Position numbers and translations under genes: made by a program. Below are positions 9,181-17,667 of a stretch of DNA of 64,000 nt, one piece after another. The notes beneath the pieces are model-generated. The model searched no databases. It was not told the origin of the DNA and saw only the letters and a program-made list of their open reading frames with translations. This DNA comes from Paraburkholderia flagellata (lineage in GTDB: Bacteria; Pseudomonadota; Gammaproteobacteria; Burkholderiales; Burkholderiaceae), in NCBI RefSeq assembly GCF_021390645.1, contig NZ_JAJEJT010000002.1:62001-126000 (forward strand), given 5' to 3'. Within the stretch, counting starts at the first letter, position 1. The number at the start of each line of letters is the position of its first letter.

Positions 9181-9186
9181 ATTATA
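9181..9186 (-). promoter_or_regulatory. -10 box TATAAT directly before marR
   Basis: On the minus strand TATAAT is followed by CGCGCG and then the marR ATG, so transcription would begin at or near the A of the start codon. No good -35 box stands 16-18 bp upstream. This is inferred from sequence only. Confidence 0.45.
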
Positions 9187-9260
9187 CGGGCGTGTGGCTC
9201 GCGCCTTCGCGCGAGCGTCGTCTCCCGTCCGATACCGATTGCGTCCACAGGCGCGAGTCG

Positions 9261-9280
9261 TATAATAAGCAGGCTTATTA
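9261..9280. promoter_or_regulatory. MarR operator overlapping the exporter -10 box
   Basis: TAATAAGC (9263-9270) and GCTTATTA (9273-9280) form an inverted repeat of 8 bp arms with a 2 bp centre, the size and style of MarR operators. A TATAAT at 9261-9266 overlaps its left arm; with TTGCGT at 9239-9244 and a 16 bp spacer it makes a plausible promoter for the exporter at 9328. MarR binding would block that promoter. Confidence 0.75.
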
Positions 9281-9327
9281 ATTCGACGCTGCGCCCCCAA
9301 TCACGATAGACGCAAGACAACCGCACG

Positions 9328-10893
9328 ATGACCGCAGTCATGCAGGACGGCGCCGCCGCGCAGCATCGGGCGGAGTCGGGCAAGGAAGCCCCGCTCAATC
9401 GCGGCATGATCACGCTCTCGATCATGCTTGCCACGCTGATGCAGACGCTGGACAGCACGATCGCCAATGTCGCGCTGCCGCATATGCAGGGCACACTGTC
9501 CGCCTCTCAGGACGAGATCACCTGGGTGCTCACCTCGTATATTGTCGCGGCGGCCATTGCTACCCCGCTCACGGGATGGCTCGCCGATCGCTACGGCGTG
9601 AAGCGGCTGTTAGGCGTGGCGATCGCTGGCTTCACCGTGGCCTCGGCGCTATGCGGGCTCTCCGAAACGCTTGGCGAGATCGTCGCCTCTCGGCTCTTGC
9701 AGGGCGTGTTCGGCGCGTCGCTCGTGCCGCTCTCGCAGTCCATTCTTCTCGACATCAACCCGCGCGAGCGCCAGGGACAAGCCATGGCGGTATGGGGCAT
9801 GGGTGTGATGGTGGGACCCGTGCTGGGGCCCACGCTGGGCGGCTGGCTCACGGATAGTTACAACTGGCGCTGGGTGTTCTTCATCAACGTGCCTGTGGGC
9901 CTGTTCGCGTTCTTCGGCGTTTCGACCTTCATGCCCGCGCGTACGCCGGGCCGCACGCAGCGCTTCGACGTGTTCGGCTTCGCCACGCTCGCGCTCGCCA
10001 TCGGTGCGCTGCAGGCCTTGCTCGACCGCGGCGAGCAGCTTGACTGGTTCGGCTCGCTGGAAATCCGCATCGAAGCGCTGGTTGCGGTGATTGCGTTCGC
10101 GTTCTTCATCGTGCATACGGCATCTTCAGGGCCCGGCACGTTCTTTCGTTACCAACTGCTGAAAGACCGCAACTTCGCGACGGGCACGCTCTTCATTTTC
10201 GTGATTGGCGCGGTGCTCTATGCCACGCGCGCGCTGCTGCCGCCCATGCTGCAGAACCTCATGGGCTATCCGGTCGCCACTACGGGGCTCGTTACCGCGC
10301 CAAGCGGCGCGGGCACCATGGTCGCCATGCTGATAGCGGGGCGCATACTGAAGCGCGTGGACCCCCGCGTCATGCTGCTGTTCGGCTTCGTGGTGTCCGC
10401 TTACGCGCTTTGGCAGATGATGCAGTACACGCTCGTGCTCTCGCCCTCGGATATCGTGTGGCCCGGCGTGGTGCAGGGTTTTGGCCTCGGCTTCGTGTTC
10501 GTGCCGCTTTCCGCGCTGACTTTCTCGACGCTTACGCCGCAACTGCGCGCGGACGGGACGGCCACGTATAGCCTCATGCGCAATATCGGCAGCAGTATTG
10601 GCATTTCGATCGTGCAGACCTTTGTCACGCGCGGCACGCAGATCGCGCATTCGGATCTCGCCGCGAATATCACGCCGTTCAATCCGGCAGTTCAGCAGAT
10701 GCTCGAAAGCGGTTCGCGGTACGATCTTGCCGTGCTCAACCAGTCGATCACGCAGCAGGCCCAGATGATCGCGTACCTGAACGACTTCAAGATGATGTTC
10801 GTGGCCACGCTGCTCGTGATTCCGCTGCTCTTTCTGATCCGCACCGGCCCGAGCGCCGCTACCGTCGATACGAGTCACGCGGCCATGGACTAG
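9328..10893 (+). CDS. DHA2-family MFS drug exporter (EmrB-like)
   Basis: A 521-residue inner-membrane proton antiporter of the 14-helix DHA2 group, which exports drugs or other toxic organics. Family marks include the start of helix 1 with LDSTIANVALPHMQG, motif A GWLADRYGVKRLLG, and motif C GPVLGPTLGGWL. The start at 9328 leaves a short cytoplasmic N-terminus before helix 1. The divergent MarR gene and shared operator suggest ligand-induced expression. EmrB-type pumps usually work with a periplasmic adaptor (EmrA) and an outer-membrane channel; neither is adjacent, so partners must be encoded elsewhere or the pump works alone. Confidence 0.92.
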   Translation: MTAVMQDGAAAQHRAESGKEAPLNRGMITLSIMLATLMQTLDSTIANVALPHMQGTLSASQDEITWVLTSYIVAAAIATPLTGWLADRYGVKRLLGVAIAGFTVASALCGLSETLGEIVASRLLQGVFGASLVPLSQSILLDINPRERQGQAMAVWGMGVMVGPVLGPTLGGWLTDSYNWRWVFFINVPVGLFAFFGVSTFMPARTPGRTQRFDVFGFATLALAIGALQALLDRGEQLDWFGSLEIRIEALVAVIAFAFFIVHTASSGPGTFFRYQLLKDRNFATGTLFIFVIGAVLYATRALLPPMLQNLMGYPVATTGLVTAPSGAGTMVAMLIAGRILKRVDPRVMLLFGFVVSAYALWQMMQYTLVLSPSDIVWPGVVQGFGLGFVFVPLSALTFSTLTPQLRADGTATYSLMRNIGSSIGISIVQTFVTRGTQIAHSDLAANITPFNPAVQQMLESGSRYDLAVLNQSITQQAQMIAYLNDFKMMFVATLLVIPLLFLIRTGPSAATVDTSHAAMD

Positions 10894-10962
10894 CGAAACT
10901 GCCTGTCTTGCGTTTTACCCTTGCGCGCGGCACGTCCGCGCGCTTTGCATTCACGAATCCCG

Positions 10963-11904
10963 ATGCTTTCTGCCGTTTCCATTCTCTTGCCGGTTTTCGG
11001 CCTCATTTTCGCGGGCTTCGCCTGCCGTCGCACGAATGTCCTCGGCCCCGCCGCGGCTTCCGAGCTGAACCGCTTCGTTGTATGGCTTGCGCTGCCCGCG
11101 CTGCTGTTCGATATCCTTGCGCACGCAACGTGGCACGAGTTGTATCAGCCCGCATTCGTCGCGGCGTTCGGCCTTGCCGGGATCGCGGTGTTCGTCGCCG
11201 TGGTGGGTGTGCGCGTGTTCCTCGGCCGCCCGCTCGCGGATGCGAGCATCGATGGACTTGCTGCCGCGTATCCGAATACCGGCTACGTCGGCTTCCCGCT
11301 GTGCATGATCGCGTTCGGACCGTCGAGCCTCACGCCCACGACCATCGCGACGATTCTCGTGGTCTGCGTGCTGTTCGCCATTGCGATCGTGCTGATCGAA
11401 ACGGGCCTGCAAAGCGAGCGGCGTCCGCACCGGCTCGCCATCAAGGTCGTACGCTCGCTACTGCGCAATCCGTTGCTGGTTGCGCCGGCGCTGGGGGCGG
11501 TCGTTTCCGCAGCACATGTCACGCTGCCCGCGAGCGCGGAGACGTTCCTCAAGCTGCTGGGAGGCGCTGCGAGTCCGTGCGCGCTCGTCAGCCTCGGCCT
11601 CTTTCTTGCCGAGCGCCGTGCCAGTGGCGACGCGCCGCGCGAGTCGTCGTGGTGGCTCACGCTCTCCAAGCTTGTCGCGCAGCCGCTCATCACCTGGTGG
11701 CTGGCCGAGCGCGTATTCGGGCTGTCCGACCAGCTCGTGGAAATTGCGGTGCTGCTCGCGGCGCTGCCCACGGGCACCGGCCCGTTCATGCTCGCCGAGT
11801 ACTACCGCCGCGAGGCGCACGTGACTTCGCGCACCATTTTGCATTCCACTCTCGGCTCGCTCGTCACGCTCACGCTGATCCTGCTGCATCTGCACCACGG
11901 CTGA
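10963..11904 (+). CDS. AEC-family (auxin efflux carrier type) transporter
   Basis: A 313-residue inner-membrane carrier with about ten hydrophobic helices in two repeats. The family marks are LNRFVVWLALPALLFDILA near the first repeat and LAALPTGTGPFMLAEYY in the second. Bacterial AEC proteins carry small acids such as malate or malonate; the substrate here is unknown. I chose the ATG at 10963 (MLSAVSILLPVFGLIF) because it directly begins the first helix; an earlier TTG at 10921 would add an Arg-rich stretch. It lies 69 bp after the exporter on the same strand, but shared function is not evident. Confidence 0.88.
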   Translation: MLSAVSILLPVFGLIFAGFACRRTNVLGPAAASELNRFVVWLALPALLFDILAHATWHELYQPAFVAAFGLAGIAVFVAVVGVRVFLGRPLADASIDGLAAAYPNTGYVGFPLCMIAFGPSSLTPTTIATILVVCVLFAIAIVLIETGLQSERRPHRLAIKVVRSLLRNPLLVAPALGAVVSAAHVTLPASAETFLKLLGGAASPCALVSLGLFLAERRASGDAPRESSWWLTLSKLVAQPLITWWLAERVFGLSDQLVEIAVLLAALPTGTGPFMLAEYYRREAHVTSRTILHSTLGSLVTLTLILLHLHHG

Positions 11905-11967
11905 AAGCCGGCGTGGCACGGTGCTTGCTGGCATGAAAGCCTCAACCATCGATCAGGAGAATCGACG

Positions 11968-12171
11968 ATGAACTGGCTACGACGCTTAAGCGCCGCGCGC
12001 GCTTCACTCGTCATTACCGTCGTGCTCACTGCGGCGGGTACGGGAGCCTGCACGCTCGGCGGCGCCGCTGCGGGCGGCTACGTCGGCAACCGGGCCACCA
12101 ACGGCAGCGCGGTCGGTACTGTTGGCGGCGCCGTGGCCGGCGGCGTGATCGGGCATGAACTGAGCAAGTAA
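11968..12171 (+). CDS. Small glycine-zipper lipoprotein
   Basis: A 67-residue protein with a signal peptide ending in the lipobox TGAC, so Cys28 should be lipidated. The rest is a Gly/Ala-rich glycine-zipper stretch (GGAAAGGYVGNRA, then VGGAVAGGVIGHEL), as in OsmB-like envelope lipoproteins. Its role is not known; such proteins are often stress-linked outer-membrane components. A clear AGGAGA precedes the ATG. It ends 72 bp from a convergent permease gene. Confidence 0.85.
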   Translation: MNWLRRLSAARASLVITVVLTAAGTGACTLGGAAAGGYVGNRATNGSAVGTVGGAVAGGVIGHELSK

Positions 12172-12197
12172 GCGAAGCCTCGCGCGCATAGAGTTAC

Positions 12198-12229
12198 ATG
12201 GGTCGCCCGCTGCAGCGAGCCCACCCATG
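12198..12229. terminator. Possible hairpin between convergent genes
   Basis: CATGGGT (12198-12204) and ACCCATG (12223-12229) pair around an 18-nt loop, between the lipoprotein and the convergent permease. There is no T-run on either side, so terminator function is uncertain. Confidence 0.3.
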
Positions 12230-12242
12230 AATTCCCTCGCGT

Positions 12243-13088
12243 TTACTTCACCGCGCCAAGCGCGAGCCCCTTCACCATATAGCGCTGCAGCCAGGCGAAG
12301 ACGACGGAAACCGGCAGCGTGGCCGCGAGTGTCGCCGCCATGACGAGCTGCCATTCCACGGTGTACTTGCCGGCCACCATGTCGGTGACCTGCACCGTGA
12401 GCGTCTTGTTCTCGGGCGAGCGGATCAGTGTGTAGACCACGGCGAATTCGTTCCACGCGCTGATGAACGTGAAGATCGCCGTGACCACCACAGCCGGCAC
12501 CGCGAGCGGCAGGAACACGCGGAACACGGCGCCGGTGCGGCTGCAGCCTTCGAGCCATGCCGATTCTTCCAGATCGCGCGGCACGGTCTGGAAATACGAC
12601 GAAAGCATCCACACAGCAAAGGCAATGTTGAACGCGGCGTACGAGACGATCACACCGATCTTCGAATCGACGAGATTGCCGTCGCCATACGGAATCATCG
12701 CGGCGAGCCGGAACAGGCCGACCACGAGCAGAATGGGCGAGAGCATCTGCGTGACGAGCAGGAACTGGCGGTACACGCCGCGCCCGCGGAACGGGAAGCG
12801 CGCGAGCGCGTAGGCGGCCGGCAGGCTCACGGCGAGCGCGAGCGCCGTGGAAAGACAGCTCACCACAATGCTGTTGCGAAGCGCGACGCCAAAGTTCGCG
12901 GCCTGCCACATGTCGACGTAGTTCTGCCAGCGCCACTGCATGGGCAGCCAGCGCGCCGGATACACGAACACTTCCGAAGCCGGCTTGAACGAGGTGAAGA
13001 ACATTACCGCGAACGGGAACAGCACGGCCACGACGAGCGGCGAGAGCGCGAGCCAGCACCAGATCGAGCGTTTGAGCTTGCGGTTCAT
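12243..13088 (-). CDS. Carbohydrate ABC transporter permease (MalG family)
   Basis: A 281-residue inner-membrane permease, one of two that form the channel of a sugar or polyol importer. It has six predicted helices, the first at about 9-31 (WCWLALSPLVVAVLFPFAVMF). The cytoplasmic EAA loop that docks the ATPase is visible in EESAWLEGCSRTGAVFRVFLP. Its start overlaps the stop of the partner permease by ATGA (13085-13088), so the two are translationally coupled. The ATPase is on the opposite strand at 16545. The substrate is not readable; the SDR and RpiR neighbours favour a sugar or sugar alcohol. Confidence 0.92.
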   Translation of the reverse strand: MNRKLKRSIWCWLALSPLVVAVLFPFAVMFFTSFKPASEVFVYPARWLPMQWRWQNYVDMWQAANFGVALRNSIVVSCLSTALALAVSLPAAYALARFPFRGRGVYRQFLLVTQMLSPILLVVGLFRLAAMIPYGDGNLVDSKIGVIVSYAAFNIAFAVWMLSSYFQTVPRDLEESAWLEGCSRTGAVFRVFLPLAVPAVVVTAIFTFISAWNEFAVVYTLIRSPENKTLTVQVTDMVAGKYTVEWQLVMAATLAATLPVSVVFAWLQRYMVKGLALGAVK

Positions 13089-14071
13089 GCGAGGTCTCCT
13101 TCGGCGCCGCCGCGTTTGGCCTGCAAGCGCAGGTAGACCACCGAGAACGCGAAGAGGATCACGAGCATGATGAGCGAGACGGCGGCGGCTTCGCCTGGTC
13201 GTCCTAACCGGAAACCGAGTTCGTAAAGGTACGTGACGAGAATATGCGTGCTGTCATCGGGGCCGCCTTGCGTCATGACCCAGATGATCGGGAACGAGTT
13301 GAACACGTAGATCACATTGAGCAGGATCGCCATGTTGATGAACGGCTTGAGCAGCGGCAGCGTGAGCTGGCGGAACTGCTGCCAGGCGCTCGCGCCGTCG
13401 ATGCGCGCGGCTTCGTAGATATCGCCCGGCACAGAGGAAAGGCCGCCAAGCAGGATCGTGGTCGTGAACGGAATCGACACGAGTATGCCCACGCAGATTT
13501 CAACCGGGAACGCATACTCGGGCGTCGCGAGCCAGTGGATCGGTCCGGAAACGAGTCCGAGCCGCTGCAGCGTGACGTTGACCATGCCGTAGTCGTCGTT
13601 GAATGCCCAGCGCCACACCACGGCTGTCATCGTGAGCGAGACGGACCATGGCAGCATGACGATCGTGCGTGCAATGCCGCGGCCGTAAAAGTCCTGATTG
13701 AGCACGAGCGCGACGGGCACGGAAATGAGCACCGTGCCCACCACGACGAAGAATGTCCAGATCAGCGTGTTCCTGAGGGCGCTCATGAATACGGGATCGC
13801 CGAACACGTTGTAGAAGTTCTGCAGGCCGCTGAAGTCGCGGATCTGCCCGAAGCGCGACACATCGTGCAGCGACTGATACACGATGTTGAAGATCGGATA
13901 GCTGATGATGAAGAGCGCGAGCACGAGACTCGGCACGATCAGGAGCCAGGGCGCGCGGGGCGCGGAAACGGCGCGGGGTTGTCGGCTCATGCGGGTTCGT
14001 GCGCGTGATCGGTCGGGGGCATCGCCGGCCGCTGCTGTGGCGGGCGAGGGCTTCAGGGGACCCGTAGTCAT
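13085..14071 (-). CDS. Sugar ABC transporter permease (MalF/UgpA family)
   Basis: The second permease of the importer, 328 residues as drawn. The first helix is at about 42-62 (PWLLIVPSLVLALFIISYP), and the EAA loop reads YEAARIDGASAWQQFRQLTLP. The N-terminal 40 residues are Ser/Thr/Arg-rich and not conserved. An internal ATG at 13990 (MSRQPRAV) would also give a normal-length protein, and neither start has a strong ribosome site. It follows the binding-protein gene after a 115 bp gap with a long hairpin, and overlaps the downstream permease by 4 bp. Confidence 0.9.
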   Translation of the reverse strand: MTTGPLKPSPATAAAGDAPDRSRARTRMSRQPRAVSAPRAPWLLIVPSLVLALFIISYPIFNIVYQSLHDVSRFGQIRDFSGLQNFYNVFGDPVFMSALRNTLIWTFFVVVGTVLISVPVALVLNQDFYGRGIARTIVMLPWSVSLTMTAVVWRWAFNDDYGMVNVTLQRLGLVSGPIHWLATPEYAFPVEICVGILVSIPFTTTILLGGLSSVPGDIYEAARIDGASAWQQFRQLTLPLLKPFINMAILLNVIYVFNSFPIIWVMTQGGPDDSTHILVTYLYELGFRLGRPGEAAAVSLIMLVILFAFSVVYLRLQAKRGGAEGDLA

Positions 14072-14112
14072 GTCGAATCGTCAGTGCTTCGAAACGTCGG
14101 TTCTCAGGCGCT

Positions 14113-14146
14113 CCGGCGCGCGCCGGGAACTTCGGGCGCGCGCCGG
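14113..14146 (-). other. Hairpin between binding-protein and permease genes
   Basis: Perfect 12 bp arms (14113-14124 and 14135-14146, CCGGCGCGCGCC with GGCGCGCGCCGG) and a 10 nt loop. It follows the binding-protein gene on the minus strand. There is no T-run downstream in that direction, so mRNA protection or partial attenuation is more likely than full termination. That gives more binding protein than permease, a common pattern in such operons. Confidence 0.55.
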
Positions 14147-14186
14147 TTTTGCCATTAAGGCTTGCTTGCAGGCTTATTTGCCAAAC

Positions 14187-15419
14187 TTATTTGCCAAGCG
14201 ACTTGTTCGCTTCGGTGGCCGCCTGGTTCAGCGCATCGGCAGGCTTGGCCTTGCCGAGGTAGACCGACTGCATCCCATTGGTCACAGCCTTCGCGGTGTC
14301 TTCCCAGCCCGTCACGGTCGGCGCGAACTTTGCGTGCGGCAGGAGCGCGATGAAGGCTTGCGTATCTGCGTCCTGGAACGCCGGGTCGCCCGCTTCAGCC
14401 TTCGTGGTCGGGAGGAAGCCTTCCGTGCTCGTGAACTGCACGCGCGGTTCCTTCGTGAACAGGTAGTCCAGGAACTTCCAGGCGCTTGGCTTTACCTTGG
14501 AGTTCTTGAACATCATGATCGAGTCGGTCACTGCGTACGTTGCAGGCGTCGTCGCAACCGGGATCGGATCGATGCCGTACTTGATGTTCGGTGCTTCCTT
14601 CTTCAGTTGCTTGGCGAGGAACGGCGCCGAGATCATCATCGCCACGCGGCCCTGCTTGAAGAGGTTCTGCACGTCTTCACGGCTGTAGCCCGTCACGCCC
14701 GGCTGCGTAAGACCTTCGTCGATCATGGTCTTGTAGAGCGTCGCGGCCTTCACGCCAGCCGGCGAGTTGAATGCCGCCTTGCCGTCCTTGCCCACCACTT
14801 CGCCGCCGTGGGTCCACAGCGCATAGTAGAAGTACACGTCGGTCTCGATTTCCTTGCCCTGCAGGCCGAAGCCCGCAATGCCCTTCGCCTTGAGCTTCTT
14901 CGAGGCGTCGATCACGTCGTTCCAGGTCTTCGGGCCGTTCGGATAGCCAACCGAGGCGAGCATGTCCTTGTTGTAGTACAGCGCGCGCGCCGAAGCGGCA
15001 ATCGGCAGGCCGTAGGTCTTGCCGTTGATCTGACCCGGAGCGAGGAACGGACCGATGAAGCGGCCCTTGAAGTTCGCGTCCATGTACGGGTCGAGCGGCT
15101 CGGCGATGTCGTCCTTCACGAAGTCGAGCAGCCACCGCGTGCCGATGATCGCGAGGTCGGCGTTGGCGCCGCCGGAGATGTCCGTTTGCAGCTTCTGTTG
15201 CAGCGAGTCCCAGTTCACGTCTTCGATCTTGATCGTGATGCCGGGGTTGGCGGCCTCGAACTGCTTGGCCATTTTCTCGAAGTACGGGGCGGTGGCGTCG
15301 CTGTAGTGGGCGACGGTCACGCGGACCGTGTCGGCGTGCGCCGCGGCGGTGATGCCGGCGAACGCTAGCGCGACGGCCAGCTTTCCGAGCATGGTGGTTG
15401 CACGTGCCTGAAACGACAT
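14187..15419 (-). CDS. Sugar ABC transporter extracellular binding protein
   Basis: The 410-residue periplasmic receptor of the importer, solute-binding family 1. A signal peptide runs to about AAHA (residues 1-28), followed by DTVRVTVAHYSDATAPYFEKM. The family pattern FEAANPGITIKIEDVNWDSL is clear, as is the later GLPIAASARALYYNKD. It is the first gene of the minus-strand transport operon and faces the SDR-ATPase-RpiR operon. The stop codon lies inside a 13 bp tandem repeat (14173-14197), so the sequence TTGGCAAATAA occurs twice in a row. Confidence 0.93.
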   Translation of the reverse strand: MSFQARATTMLGKLAVALAFAGITAAAHADTVRVTVAHYSDATAPYFEKMAKQFEAANPGITIKIEDVNWDSLQQKLQTDISGGANADLAIIGTRWLLDFVKDDIAEPLDPYMDANFKGRFIGPFLAPGQINGKTYGLPIAASARALYYNKDMLASVGYPNGPKTWNDVIDASKKLKAKGIAGFGLQGKEIETDVYFYYALWTHGGEVVGKDGKAAFNSPAGVKAATLYKTMIDEGLTQPGVTGYSREDVQNLFKQGRVAMMISAPFLAKQLKKEAPNIKYGIDPIPVATTPATYAVTDSIMMFKNSKVKPSAWKFLDYLFTKEPRVQFTSTEGFLPTTKAEAGDPAFQDADTQAFIALLPHAKFAPTVTGWEDTAKAVTNGMQSVYLGKAKPADALNQAATEANKSLGK

Positions 15420-15709
15420 TCTCTCTCTCCTAGGTGGTTTTTCCTGCTTATGCCGCCGCCTTGACCCGGCTGCTGGGTTGCGTTGTTTGAAAAAATCCTA
15501 CAGGATGAAAAAAGCGTTGTCACCTGGTAATCTCGATATTGTTTCGAGTGCCGGAATTTGCATAACATGCTGTAAAACAGGGGAAATTCATGCACTGCAG
15601 CGGTGCGGCGTGGTCGGTATAAACCCGCATAAGGGTGACCGTGCACCATTCGTATGTAGGAAATTTTCAGGCTCGCTGGCATGACTGGCGGGCCGCACGG
15701 AGAGTCGAC
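15420..15709. promoter_or_regulatory. Divergent promoter region of the sugar ABC locus
   Basis: A 290 bp gap that is clearly more AT-rich than its neighbours. It contains two direct copies of TGAAAAAA (15488-15495 and 15506-15513), with the palindrome ATCCTACAGGAT between them (15495-15506), and CTGTAAAACAG near 15570. These are candidate sites for the RpiR regulator encoded at 17668. No -10/-35 pair is clear enough to call. Confidence 0.45.
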
Positions 15710-16492
15710 ATGAGCCGGGTGGTACTGGTGACGGGTGCGGGCGGCGGCATAGGCCGCGCGCTGTGCAAACGGTTTCTGGAGGCGGGCGACACGGTGCTCG
15801 CGCTCGACCGCGACGCGGCGCTTGTACAACAACTCGCGACGGAAATCGGCGAAGCGGGCGCGGCGCGCCTCGAGCCGCTTGCCGCCGACGTGAGCGATCA
15901 GGCCGCCGTGGCCGAAGCCGTGGCGCGCGGCGTGGCGGCGCGCGGCCCGGTGGACGTGGCGGTGGCGAACGCGGGCGGCGCGCTCGGTACGACGCTCGCG
16001 CATACCGACGCCGCGAGCTGGCGGCGCGACATCGACCTGAACCTGAACGGGACCTACTACACGGTCGAAGCCGTACGCGCCTCGATGATCGAACGCCGGC
16101 GCGGCGTGCTCGTGCTGATTGGCTCGGTGAACGGCCTTTCGGCGCTCGGCCACCCCGCGTACAGCGCGGCGAAGGCGGGCCTCGTGAGCTACACGAAGGC
16201 GCTCGCCATGGAGCTGGGGCCGCACGGCATACGCGCGAACATCGTCTGTCCGGGCACGGTGAAAACGCCCGCGTGGCGCGCGCGTGTCGAGCAGCATCCG
16301 AAGATATTCGAAGAACTAAGCAAATGGTATCCGCTCGGCGACGTGGCCACGCCTGAGGATATCGCCGATGCCGTGCAGTTTCTCGCCTCGCCGCAAGCGC
16401 GCGTCATCACGGGCGTGGCGCTGCCCGTGGATGCGGGGCTCATGGCGGGCAACCGCCTCATGGCGAACGAACTGACGCTCGACCCGTTCTGA
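15710..16492 (+). CDS. Short-chain dehydrogenase/reductase
   Basis: A 260-residue NAD(P)-dependent oxidoreductase of the classical SDR family, probably acting on the sugar or sugar alcohol imported by the adjacent ABC system. The cofactor motif TGAGGGIG is at about 9-16, NAGG near 88, and the catalytic Ser/Tyr/Lys are visible in GSVNG and YSAAKAG. The acidic residue D35 after strand 2 (LALDRD) suggests NAD rather than NADP. The ATG at 15710 follows GGAG. It leads the plus-strand operon, 52 bp before the ATPase. Confidence 0.92.
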   Translation: MSRVVLVTGAGGGIGRALCKRFLEAGDTVLALDRDAALVQQLATEIGEAGAARLEPLAADVSDQAAVAEAVARGVAARGPVDVAVANAGGALGTTLAHTDAASWRRDIDLNLNGTYYTVEAVRASMIERRRGVLVLIGSVNGLSALGHPAYSAAKAGLVSYTKALAMELGPHGIRANIVCPGTVKTPAWRARVEQHPKIFEELSKWYPLGDVATPEDIADAVQFLASPQARVITGVALPVDAGLMAGNRLMANELTLDPF

Positions 16493-16544
16493 GGCGCGCA
16501 CGCGGCGCTTCGACCTGAAAAGACTTCACGCAAACGAGGAAAGC

Positions 16545-17606
16545 ATGGCAGCGGTACAACTGAACGGCATCTACAAGCGCTATGGCGACACTCAGGTCGT
16601 GCACGGCGTCGATCTCGACATCGAAGACGGCGAATTCGTCGTGCTCGTCGGGCCCTCGGGTTGCGGCAAGACCACGGTGATGCGCATGATCGCCGGTCTC
16701 GAAGACATCTCCGGCGGCGACCTCACGATCGGCGGCACGCGCGCGAACGCGCTGCCGCCGCAGCAGCGCAACATCTCGATGGTGTTCCAGAGCTACGCGC
16801 TCTACCCGCATCTCTCGGTGTACGACAACATCGCGTTCGGTCCGCGCATTCGCAAGGAGCGCGAGGACGGGTTCAAGCCGCGCATCGAAGCCGCCGCGAA
16901 AATGCTCAACCTGTCGGGCTACCTGGAGCGCCTGCCGCGTGCGCTTTCCGGCGGCCAGCGCCAGCGCGTCGCCATGGGCCGCGCCGTGGTGCGCGAGCCC
17001 GCGCTCTTCCTCTTCGACGAGCCGCTTTCGAACCTCGACGCCAAGCTGCGCGTGCAGATGCGCACCGAGATCAAGGCGCTGCACCAGCGCCTGCGCAACA
17101 CGGTGGTGTACGTCACGCACGACCAGATCGAGGCGATGACGATGGCCGACCGCATCGTCGTGATGAACGCGGGGCGTATCGAACAGATCGGCCGTCCGCT
17201 CGATCTTTACGACAAGCCGGGCAACCTTTTCGTGGCGAGCTTCCTCGGCTCGCCCTCGATGAACTTCGCCGTGGGCACGGTGATGAGCGACGCGCGTGGC
17301 ACGGCGCTCGTGCTCGAAGACGGCGTGCGTATCCCGCTGCCGGAAGGCAAGGCGCAAGCGGGCGCACGCGTGACGCTCGGCGTGCGGCCCGAGCACATCG
17401 AGGCGGGCGGCGACGTGCCGTTCACCGTCGACGTGATCGAGCCGACTGGCGCGGAGACCCACTTCTACGGGAAAATAGGCGACACGACATGGTGCGTCAC
17501 CACGCGCGCGCGCCCGGACGTCACGCCGGGCCAGCGCATGACGCTAGGTTTGCCTTTGGCGCACCTGCATCTGTTCGATACTGAAAGCGGCAAGCGGCTC
17601 GATTGA
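16545..17606 (+). CDS. Sugar ABC transporter ATP-binding protein (UgpC/MalK type)
   Basis: A 353-residue ATPase that powers the sugar importer encoded on the other strand. Walker A is GPSGCGKTT (about 36-44), the Q-loop is in MVFQSYALYPHL, the signature is LSGGQRQR, Walker B is LFLFDEPLSNLD, and the H-loop is in VTHDQIEAMTM. The C-terminal third is a TOBE/regulatory domain (about 240-353) with LGVRPEHIE. The split layout, with ATPase and regulator on one strand and the rest on the other, suggests both operons share one promoter region at 15420-15709. Confidence 0.95.
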   Translation: MAAVQLNGIYKRYGDTQVVHGVDLDIEDGEFVVLVGPSGCGKTTVMRMIAGLEDISGGDLTIGGTRANALPPQQRNISMVFQSYALYPHLSVYDNIAFGPRIRKEREDGFKPRIEAAAKMLNLSGYLERLPRALSGGQRQRVAMGRAVVREPALFLFDEPLSNLDAKLRVQMRTEIKALHQRLRNTVVYVTHDQIEAMTMADRIVVMNAGRIEQIGRPLDLYDKPGNLFVASFLGSPSMNFAVGTVMSDARGTALVLEDGVRIPLPEGKAQAGARVTLGVRPEHIEAGGDVPFTVDVIEPTGAETHFYGKIGDTTWCVTTRARPDVTPGQRMTLGLPLAHLHLFDTESGKRLD

Positions 17607-17667
17607 AGCGGAAGCACGCATCGAAACTGGATAGCGGGCGCCTCGTACCTTCCACGGGAAAAACAGC

